DNA of 64,000 nt. Source: Ophiura sarsii (lineage: Eukaryota; Echinodermata; Ophiuroidea; Amphilepidida; Ophiuridae). Numbering within the stretch: position 1 is the stretch's first letter; each line of letters opens with the position of its first letter. The stretch lies in contig CM069459.1 in NCBI GenBank assembly GCA_035610835.1, positions 24,567,636 to 24,631,635 of the forward strand, given 5' to 3'. The notes below the pieces were generated by a model. The model worked only from the letters and a program-made list of their open reading frames with translations, made no database searches and was not told where the DNA came from. Shown here piece after piece: positions 56,640 through 64,000 of the stretch. Both the position numbers and the translations under genes were made by a program.

Positions 56640-58230
56640 GATAGAGGAATGATAATCTTAGGCTAGTATGTTACCGGTCTGTGTGGTAGATCTGAGAGGT
56701 AGTGATGCCTCATGGCCTATAATGAGAATATGCTTGGATTAAACTATTGAGGGCCAATTACTTAGGCTAGTATCTTTTCATGAGATAGACTTTATATTTC
56801 GGGTGGTAGATCTGAGAAGTAGGTGCCTCATGGCCTCTAATGAGAATATGCTTGAATTAAAACAATAGAGGGCCAATTACTTAGGCTACTATCTTACCAT
56901 GAGGTAGATCGTAAATTCTGGGTGATAGATCTGAGAAGTAGGTGCCTCATGGCATCTAATTAGAATATGCTTGAATTAAACTATAGAGGGCCAGGTACTT
57001 AGGCTACTATCTTACCATGAGGTAGATCGTAAATTCTGGGTGATAGACCTGAGAAGTATTGATGTCTCATGGCATAAACCATAGAGGGCCAATTACTTAG
57101 GCTACTATCTTACCATGAGGTAGATCATAAATTCTGGGTGATAGATCTGAGAAGTAGGCGCCTCATGGCATAAACCATAGAGGGCCAATTACTTAGGCTA
57201 CTATCTTACCATGAGGTAGATCGTAAATTCTGGGTGATAGATCTGAGAAGTAGGCGCCTCATGGCATAAACCATAGAGGGCCAATTACTTGGGCTACTAT
57301 CTTACCATGAGGTAGATCGTCAATTCTGGGTGATAGACCTGAGAAGTATTGATGTCTCATGGCATAAACCATAGAGGGCCAATTACTTAGGCTACTATCT
57401 TACCATGAGGTAGATCGTAAATTCTGGGTGATAGATCTGAGAAGTAGGCGCCTCATGGCATAAACCATAGAGGGCCAATTACTTAGGCTACTATCTTACC
57501 ATGAGGTAGATCGTAAATTCTGGGTGATAGATCTGAGAAGTAGGCGCCTCATGGCATAAACCATAGAGGGCCAATTACTTAAGCTACTATCTTACCATGA
57601 GGTAGATCGTAAATTCTGGGTGATAGATCTGAGAAGTAGGCGCCTCATGGCATAAAACATAGAGGGCCAATTACTTAGGCTACTATCTTACCATGAGGTA
57701 GATCATAAATTCTGGGTGATAGATCTGAGAAGTAGGCGCCTCATGGCATAAACCATAGAGGGCCAATTACTTAGGCTACTATCTTACCATGAGGTAGATC
57801 GTAAATTCTGGGTGATAGATCTGAGAAGTAGGCGCCTCATGGCATAAACCATAGAGGGCCAATTACTTAAGCTACTATCTTACCATGAGGTAGATCGTAA
57901 ATTCTGGGTGATAGATCTGAGAAGTAGGCGCCTCATGGCATAAAACATAGAGGGCCAATTACTTAGGCTACTATCTTACCATGAGGTAGATCATAAATTC
58001 TGGGTGATAGATCTGAGAAGTAGGCGCCTCATGGCATAAACCATAGAGGGCCAATTACTTAGGCTACTATCTTACCATGAGGTAGATCGTAAATTCTGGG
58101 TGATAGATCTGAGAAGTAGGCGCCTCATGGCATAAACCATAGAGGGCCAATTACTTAGGCTACTATCTTACCATGAGGTAGATCATAAATTCTGGGTGAT
58201 AGATCTGAGAAGTATTGATGTCTCATTGCA
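56640..58230 (-). repeat. ~96-bp tandem array built from a kinase exon 3' end plus splice donor
   Basis: About 16 units, counting the exon itself, lie in tandem (gagaagta at about 56813, 56930, 57048, 57147, 57243, 57339 … 58206). The first two or three units are ~117 bp and carry an extra aatgagaatatgcttgaatta segment; the rest are 96-98 bp. On the minus strand a unit contains TTCTCAGATCTATCACCCAG, then ATCTACCTCATG|GTAAGATAGTAGC. That is the last ~60 coding bases and the donor of the kinase exon at 58172-58311, plus some 35 bases of intron. Most copies lack 2 bases relative to the exon (GAGGCGCCTAC versus GAGACATCAATAC), so they cannot encode the same frame. Blocks 57541-57828 and 57829-58116 share the same variants, a 288-bp trimer. 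Confidence 0.9.
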
Positions 58231-58311
58231 TCTACAGATGATATTCTCTTCTTGGGATTCAGCTCTAATAACTTCTTGGCTAGCTCCTCTGCACCTTTCA
58301 AACCCCATAAC
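58172..58311 (-). CDS. CDK14-like: CDK14/15-like (PFTAIRE) kinase, subdomain XI exon
   Basis: This 140-nt exon completes the codon left by the exon at 63675-63787. The acceptor is GATTTACTAG and the donor is CTCATG|GTAAGATAG. The peptide begins LWGLKGAEELAKKLLE and continues through NPKKRISSVDAMRHQYFSDL to SPRIYDLPH. NPxxRIS…A…H.YF is the kinase subdomain XI signature, and HxYFSDLxPR is characteristic of PFTAIRE kinases. The first base of the next codon (G) is left over. The exon is the terminal unit of the 96-bp array that fills the following intron, and a partial unit (agagggccaa…cttaggct) also lies just upstream at about 58350-58405. I am sure of the kinase identity; CDK14 versus CDK15 is undecided. 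Confidence 0.9.
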
Positions 58312-58463
58312 CTAGTAAATCAAAGATACGAAAACAGTAATATTTAGTAACATTCTAGATAGAGGGTCAAGATAGAGGGCCAAGAACTTAGGCTATTATT
58401 TTTGATCCGGTGAATGACAATTTATTAGTCCATTTTAACCAATTGTTAGTCCATTTTGACCCT

Positions 58464-58679
58464 TTAACCCCTGGGGTCTATACCAGTCTATCTTACAGTG
58501 GTTCTGATTGGTTTATTACAAGATGTACTCATATGAATAGCCAATTCAAATGCAGCTTGTAAAATGTTTCACTCCCATCTTAATCAGGGATACAATTATT
58601 CTAACACTGTCTCTGATTGGCGCAATAAATGATGTATCTATCTTTCTGACCAATCGGCAGGTAGTTCTCAGGGGGTTAA
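58464..58679. mobile_element. MITE family E, copy 2
   Basis: TTAACCCCTGGGGTCTATAC to CTCAGGGGGTTAA, about 85% like copy 1 at 8361 by eye. It lies in the kinase intron. Confidence 0.85.
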
Positions 58680-59096
58680 ATAGGGATCTGAGCTATGCAC
58701 CAACTACTTTTAACTACTTATTTTTAAGTGTGAACAAAGAACTGTTGTTACAATTCGAGGACCGTGTTAAAATAATTCCACCAGCCCCCCTATCCATTGT
58801 TGCTTGGAACTGGTTCATCACCACAATCGTTGGGATCTTAAACATTGATTGGTGAGGGTGGGGGAGGGATATGAGATATAGTAGATAGCTCAAGCTCTAC
58901 AGAAAAGTGTATTGCAAAACTGCGCTTGAAAATTGAAACCATAATATGGAGGGGGAATAAAAGGTGCCAAATAGGGCATCAAATAAAAGAAAATTGATTG
59001 AATTGAAAACAAGCTGAATCGGGTGAAAAGCTGAAAAACATCAGGCCTAGTGAAAAAGATTCATACTATTATACAGAATGCATTATATAGCGAGTA

Positions 59097-59311
59097 TACT
59101 GTAAAAGTGGTAATTTTCAATAGATTAATTGTTCGCTCTTTGCTGATTTTTGTGCTGTTTCGTGTGTTTTTAAATGCAGATTTGTAGCTTCATCACATAG
59201 ATCTATCAAAGAAAGGAAATACATAAACGTGTTGTTTTCGCAGTAGCTGATTCGAGCACAAAAAGAGCACAATAATATAAGTAACTGTGTTAAAATTTCC
59301 ACTTTACAGTA
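59097..59311. mobile_element. MITE family D, copy 4
   Basis: TACTGTAAAAGTGGTAATTT faces AAATTTCCACTTTACAGTA, with gatttgtagcttcatcacat inside. Confidence 0.85.
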
Positions 59312-59338
59312 TAGTAATAATTTTTATTTGTCTCTTCA

Positions 59339-59533
59339 GAGAGCACAAATTTCAATGAGGAAGCTTCAACAATTCCTGTATAACATCCCGATACCCTGGG
59401 AACCACAGGAACTAATCGAGTCCTGGACTGGACAAAATACAATAATGGTTAGCTCTAGTTTTCACTGGAGGCACGTTTCATCGCATTTGTCATCCATGCT
59501 ATCTGGCTATGTTGCTGTATTGATTTCCCTCCA
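59339..59533 (+). CDS. Possible unassigned exon on the opposite strand of the kinase intron
   Basis: The plus strand has acceptor-like tttttatttgtctcttcag, an uninterrupted frame beginning with ISMRKLQQFLYNIPIPWEPQ and containing SSHLSSMLSGYVAVLISLQ, and a donor-like CTCCAG|GTGACA. The composition looks coding, but I do not recognise the protein and no neighbouring exon was found. It may be chance or old element sequence; the frame continues into a duplicated low-complexity block (atgtgccg(c/t)cctgaaga). Confidence 0.2.
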
Positions 59534-60004
59534 GGTGACATTGGAAAGGTGTACAGGTATGTGCCGCCCTGAAGATCCCCCTTTTCACCATCTTCTGCTA
59601 GCTCTTAAGACATTGGAAAGGGGTATAGGTATGTGCCGTCCTGAAGACCCCGCCCCCCCCCCCCCACTTTTCACCCTTTTTTGCTAGCTCTAAGACCCCC
59701 CCCCCCCCCTTTTGAGCCTGCATCAGCTCTTAAAATCCCCATTTTATTGAAAAATCAAAAATCTTGAAAATGTTCATTCCAAAGCCCCAAAGTTCTAAAA
59801 CCCAAATTTATCCAAAATGTGTGTTCTTACTAATCAAAATTGGGAGGGGCATTCATGTTTGAACCCTGGGGTTTTCATTGGTGTGAGAGAACAAGGTTTA
59901 GATCAAGTACTATACAACAAACTGACAATGTGTGTTTCTGAAGCTAGGTACCATTGGGGGATGAAATTGTGAGCTGTACGTTACGGGGAGGGGGAATAAC
60001 TGTA

Positions 60005-60636
60005 CACTGCAAAAACTCCGGTGTTAAACTGCAACACTGAACCGGTGTTACGCTCCTGGTGTTAATGTTGGTGTTAGGTCAACACCATAGGAATAACTGA
60101 TGTAACACTTCTCATGGTGTTAAATTTCTTGTGTTAAACTTGGTGTAAGAATAACTCCCATGGGTGTCACTATTCCACACATGCGCACGGGGGTGGGTTA
60201 TATTGGTTTTTTAACACTTTGGATTGTATATTTATACATTTGATCTTGTGATTCGATCTGCAACATGCACCATTCCATAATTAAATGGCAAGTAAGAACA
60301 TTAATTCACAAAAACGTTCAAGTTTTAATAGATTTGAACTGTTGAACAGTGAAATGTTATTTGCAAGTATTTTATTGTTAAAGTACTTAACTTATCTAAC
60401 ATTAATATTTTAACACCATAAGGTGTAAAGTTTTTAATGTTTTAACACCAGAAGGTGTAAAATTGTTACTGGTGTTGTCATATTGTAACACCCATTGGTG
60501 TTATATTTAACACCAATGTTGTAACACTGGTGATGGTGTCATTTTAACACCAGGTGGTGTGGTCCTATAGTGAATCCGCACTGGTGTTAAATTTAACACC
60601 CGTGGTGTTAAATTTAACACCACAGTTTTTGCAGTG
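60005..60636. mobile_element. Inverted-repeat element (CACTGCAAAAACT ends) with internal GGTGTTAAA motifs
   Basis: CACTGCAAAAACTCCGGTGTT faces TTAACACCACAGTTTTTGCAGTG, with TA on both sides. The first ~180 and last ~220 bases are full of GGTGTTA / TAACACC words in both orientations; the middle is ordinary AT-rich sequence. Confidence 0.8.
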
Positions 60637-61497
60637 TAGTCCTACATATCATACTCTCCAAACAAGGTGCATTAGAGTATAATACACAGGTCCCTGCTTG
60701 CAATGCCTGTCATTTTCAAAAGGTCCCATCATAGAGCACAAACAATGAAATATGTAAAACAATACTGCTATTATATATATGGATTTTCAGTAACTGCTAA
60801 AAGGTCTACTAAGGATCTTGTACATCACATGGGTCTTTTTTCTTCTTTGGGGGAGGGGGTGGTGGGGGTTGTTTCACATGCCTTAACGCAAGGTAGGCCA
60901 ATAATCATTTATACCAGTGACCAGTAGGATGTTACTATCGATCAGCCTAATCAGGAAATGCAGCCGGAAATGTGTAGGCAGCAATCGGTGTGACCGATTG
61001 CTCAATATAGAGCCAAAGAACAATAAATAGATTTTCAAACGATAACATTGGCGCTATACAGACACGCCAGAACAGACCAGAAACTGACCTACATTGAAGA
61101 GGGGTGGGAGGGGAGAAGCTCAAAATACCAAAGAAACGCTTAAACCAGTGCTTTATTGGAGTGAAAATGCTCAAATTGGAGGGGGAAAGATGGGAAGCTG
61201 AAATATAAGCTTAAAAGATTCGGGTTTGCAAATGGTTTATACCTCACCTCCCCAAATTTGTTTTAGCCACGAGAAATTCATTTTTTTGAAAAGAGACACA
61301 ATTTTCTTTTGTTCAGGTTTTTTGTCTGCCTTTTTAAATCATACCTCAGGTGCCACACGTCCTAGATTCATTTCAATAAATGTCTATTATTTAACTATAA
61401 GCCTACTCTTTAGATTTAAATTGGGAGAAAGTTATTGGGCCAGAAATAGGTCAATTTCTGCATAATTCAACTGCCCTCCAATATGAACAAGATAACC
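60637..61497. other. No gene recognised (kinase intron)
   Basis: Short open frames at 60703-60927, 60947-61174 and 61226-61465 show no recognisable domain. agaggggtgggaggggag at about 61095 suggests element debris. Confidence 0.3.
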
Positions 61498-61713
61498 ATA
61501 ACACTTTCCACACAGCTATTAGTTTTACCATACACAAAACAGATTTTTCAGAAACCGTTCCCAAATTTCAAAGTCTATCTCAAGGATTACTGAACTAATA
61601 CTAGGCATGTTTATACTTATTTTAATGCATTTCTCATCGTGATTCCAAATATGGTGATAAAATTCAATAATGTTGACATTTCTGACACATTTGGTGAACA
61701 TTTGGAACAGTCT
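61498..61713. mobile_element. MITE family C, copy 7 (right end lost)
   Basis: ATAACACTTTCCACACAGC with tcaaggattactgaactaat and ggcatgtttatacttatttt. It breaks off at catttggaacagtctt. Confidence 0.75.
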
Positions 61714-62129
61714 TAGAAAACCAGTCACAATATTCAGGAAAGTTTGGGCATTTTTGAACAAGCAAAATTATAAACCAATCAATTTTTTTAAATAAAACTT
61801 AAAATATTTTTCTGATAATCTTGTGGTAGATAGTGCCCATACTCTATTTGCCTTCCTCTGGACAGTGACATAACTTTAAAGGCACAGCATTTACACGTGT
61901 GTATGTCTCTTCCATCTTTCTACGCTTGTGTGTATACACTAGTGTCATAAGTAAGCACACATGTTTATGTGCTGCAACAAGTAGAATACGTAGTTACGTC
62001 ACTGTCTCGTGATGGATAAATGGACTATACACTAAGATACCATCGCAATAATTCATAAACCTGCTGTTTTTGAACAACAGGAAACGAAACAGGAAAACTG
62101 AGTGGCCTTGCAATTGTCCAGTGACTATC

Positions 62130-62420
62130 TAAGGTTCATGGGCCTAAAATTCCTTAAGGGATATCTCAAGAACATGTGAACCAAAGCTAGGCAAGTTTGT
62201 ACTTATTGGAATGCATTTTTCAGACTGATTCTAAAGGTGAGCTGTATAATATGTCAAATCTCTGGAAAAAAACCATAATTTTGTTAACATTTTGAGTAAT
62301 CTAGTGTTAACTATTGAGAATTTCCCCAAGAACTATCATTTACTGGGCATGTTTGTACTTATTGAAATGCATTTTTCACACTGTTTCTAAATATGAACAT
62401 TACATGTCATATCTTTGGAT
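62130..62420. repeat. Two diverged segments related to the inside of MITE family C
   Basis: ggcaagtttgtacttattgg…aatgcatttttcagactgatt and ggcatgtttgtacttattga…aatgcatttttcacactgttt repeat at a spacing of about 160 bases, and match the family C core (ggcatgtttgtacttatttcaatgcatttc). No terminal repeats were seen. Confidence 0.6.
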
Positions 62421-62979
62421 ACATTTCCATTTTTGATTTGATTTCATCTTGTCTTAAAAACATTGAAAACTATCCAAGGTATATATCGATTGGTTTCAAA
62501 CCGCATAATTTAACTAAAATATAATATATAATAGACTCGGACCAACTGGAGTGAATTAAATTAACAATGACTTTAAAAATACACGGTCTCAAGATACTTG
62601 CTAAGTAGCCGCTAATATTTAACTAAAAATACAAATATTTCGGCCATAGGCCTTCATCAAGGTGGAAAAGCGATAGACTAAAAGAAGAATGCAAAGGCAA
62701 TTTAGGGCGAAAGTTCAAAAGGCTATTACATAACCTAAATTTCCTTGCATTCTAAATTGGTTCCTACTCCTACACAAAAGATGATATAACAGTGGGGTTT
62801 GAAATAATAGATTAGTAATCTAGAAAATCTTGACCTGGAACTAAGAAACAATATCCGTGAGCCGATAGAAAATGTGCTTTGTTGGTTCTAGGATGAAACT
62901 AGTGAAAAAAACTGAAAAGACATATGAATGTTGGATACAATAGCTTAAAATGACTATGCCCAAAAACACCTTTTCACTT

Positions 62980-63231
62980 TTAACACTTTCCACGTGGCTA
63001 TTATTAGTTTTGCCATGGCAAAATAGAATTTTCAGAAACATTACCCAACTTTCTAAGTCTATCTCAAGAATTACTGAACCAATACTAGGCATGGTTGTAC
63101 TTAGTTTAAATGCATTTATCATGGAGATTCCAAATATGGTGATAAAACTCAATTATATTTGACATTTTGTAAACATTTTGTGAAATTTTCAAACTGTTGT
63201 CTGCAGACGACTGCCGCATGGAACTGATTAA
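62980..63231. mobile_element. MITE family C, copy 8
   Basis: TTAACACTTTCCACGTGGC at the left. The right end, CTGCCGCATGGAACTGATTAA, has lost the AAGTG segment. The core tcaagaattactgaaccaat is intact. Confidence 0.8.
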
Positions 63232-63293
63232 AGTACCAGTGAATATACATGAGGAATCACAACCCACCAATAAAAATGATGGCAGTATCTTTT

Positions 63294-63442
63294 GGCTATT
63301 CCATTTGAAATCCATACACCCTCCTATGGAAGACATGACCTTAATCGTCCCCATAGGGAGTTTGAATTTTAAATACTACCTGTGTGGAAGATTAAGGTCA
63401 TGTCTTCCACAGGGGGTGTATGGATTTCAAATGGAATAGCCC
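63294..63442. mobile_element. 149-bp near-perfect hairpin (GGCTATTCCATTTGAAATCC arms)
   Basis: ggctattccatttgaaatcc…gaagacatgaccttaat at the left is matched inverted by attaaggtcatgtcttcca…ggatttcaaatggaatagcc. The arms are about 60 bp with a short loop. Confidence 0.85.
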
Positions 63443-63462
63443 AATGTGGAAGGTTTGAGTCC

Positions 63463-63660
63463 TCCCCCCTCCCCCCCCCCCCCCCCCCCCCAACACTCTG
63501 TTCTATCTCATACTCACTTTTGGTGCATTTGTAGTGTGATAAGCTGGATACCATCTCATCATATTTCCTTTTCACTCACCCATAACCCCCTCCCTCATCA
63601 CCCCCTCCCCCATCGTCACCCCCTCCCCCATCATCACCCCTCCCCCATCAGCACCCCCAG
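63463..63660. repeat. Poly-C tract and CCCCTCCCCCATCATCA minisatellite next to a kinase splice donor
   Basis: A C tract at about 63468-63491 is followed at 63586-63660 by four to five 17-bp units of caccccctcccccatcat. The cluster ends about 15 bases past the donor of the 63675-63787 exon. Confidence 0.75.
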
Positions 63661-63674
63661 TGTTCTGTACTTAC

Positions 63675-63787
63675 TTTGGTGCCATTTCACGTAACCTCTG
63701 GGGTTTGTGTGTTCTGTGTGCGATGCATTTGTAGTGCGGTAAACTGGTAACACCTTTCCATGTACTCTCTGTTGGGGTCCCCAAAAC
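63675..63787 (-). CDS. CDK14-like: CDK14/15-like (PFTAIRE) kinase, C-lobe exon with GTPTE-TW-GV motif
   Basis: This internal exon of 113 nt belongs to a cyclin-dependent kinase. On the minus strand an acceptor (TTTTTTTCATGACAG) precedes VLGTPTESTWKGV and the exon ends at CCAAA|GTAAGTAC. It starts in phase 0 and leaves two bases over. The peptide matches the CDK C-lobe segment VLGTPxExTWxGVxSLPxxK found after the CMGC insert, and LREMAPK near the end aligns without gaps to the equivalent PFTAIRE-kinase stretch as I remember it. The usual Pro in TWPGV is Lys here and the middle (CIAHRTHKPQ) is diverged. Upstream exons with the ATP site and catalytic loop lie beyond position 64000. Its reading frame is one of three; another frame is also open, so the splice phase decides. 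Confidence 0.85.
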
Positions 63788-64000
63788 CTGTCATGAAAAA
63801 AATCAGGCAAAACCAAATTCAACAGTTAAACATCTATGCACAGTCAAGTTCAAAATGAGACCTGCTTACGACGCTCTGTATGTACTGCATTGGAAGACTA
63901 CAGAAAGAGCATTTCATACATGTGACTAATTGCACCACAGAGTTAGCTAGAAAATCTGAAGATTTTCTTTGCCATTTGATAGCCTGTCTGATCACACACC

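Noticed and set aside
63446..63694. Pro/His-rich protein
   Set aside because: The frame comes from the poly-C and CCCCTCCCCCATCATCA repeats.

Overview
The window is eukaryotic nuclear DNA. It is AT-rich, sparsely genic, has spliceosomal introns and is packed with repeats. A giant intronless leucine-rich-repeat GPCR of the GRL101/relaxin-receptor (type C LGR) kind, a CR1/L2-like LINE tail and many short inverted-repeat elements best fit a marine invertebrate. An echinoderm or a related deuterostome is my guess; the phylum is inference.

Only two protein-coding genes are well supported, both on the minus strand. (1) At 9664-14764 there is a single-exon LRR-GPCR: signal peptide, unique N-terminal domain, cysteine cap, about 40 LRRs, a CC hinge and seven transmembrane helices with an NPxxY-type motif. 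A 4-base insertion at about 12475-12478 splits it into two open frames; without it the frame would run for 1,698 codons. Part of the LRR region is a recent tandem expansion of 144-bp (two-LRR) units, and the insertion lies in that expansion. A roughly 29-copy array of 73-bp units covers its upstream flank. (2) At the right end are the last three coding exons of a cyclin-dependent kinase of the PFTAIRE class (CDK14/15-like): 63675-63787, 58172-58311 and 56016-56068. Phases match exactly (0; 2/1; 1/2) and the frame runs to a stop. These exons are short and none stands out as a long ORF; they were found by combining splice sites with kinase-subdomain motifs.

The most unusual observation is in this kinase gene. 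The intron after 58172-58311 is filled by about 15 tandem ~96-bp units that are copies of the exon's own 3' end plus its splice donor, partly arranged as 288-bp trimers. The intron therefore carries a ladder of duplicated 5' splice sites.

The rest, by region: 1.5-4.2 kb and 20.1-21.5 kb, a complex 0.7-1 kb repeat; 5.8-9.2 kb, TTAA-flanked MITEs and a LINE fragment nested in one of them; 18.5-19.9 kb, four MITEs side by side; 23-25.1 kb, a 130-bp array next to a 1.3-kb inverted-repeat element; 26-28 kb and 30-49 kb, scattered MITEs, tRNA-like sequences, an 8-bp-TSD hAT-like element and a TAA-flanked Harbinger-like element; 28.3-30.2 kb, a ~170-bp array with poly-G tracts; 49.9-52.1 kb, an old ~53-bp array; 52.1-55.6 kb and 58.4-63.5 kb, more inverted-repeat elements. 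At least six unrelated palindromic families have TTAA at both ends, as expected of piggyBac-type (or other TTAA-targeting) non-autonomous elements. No rRNA, no convincing functional tRNA and no CRISPR were seen.
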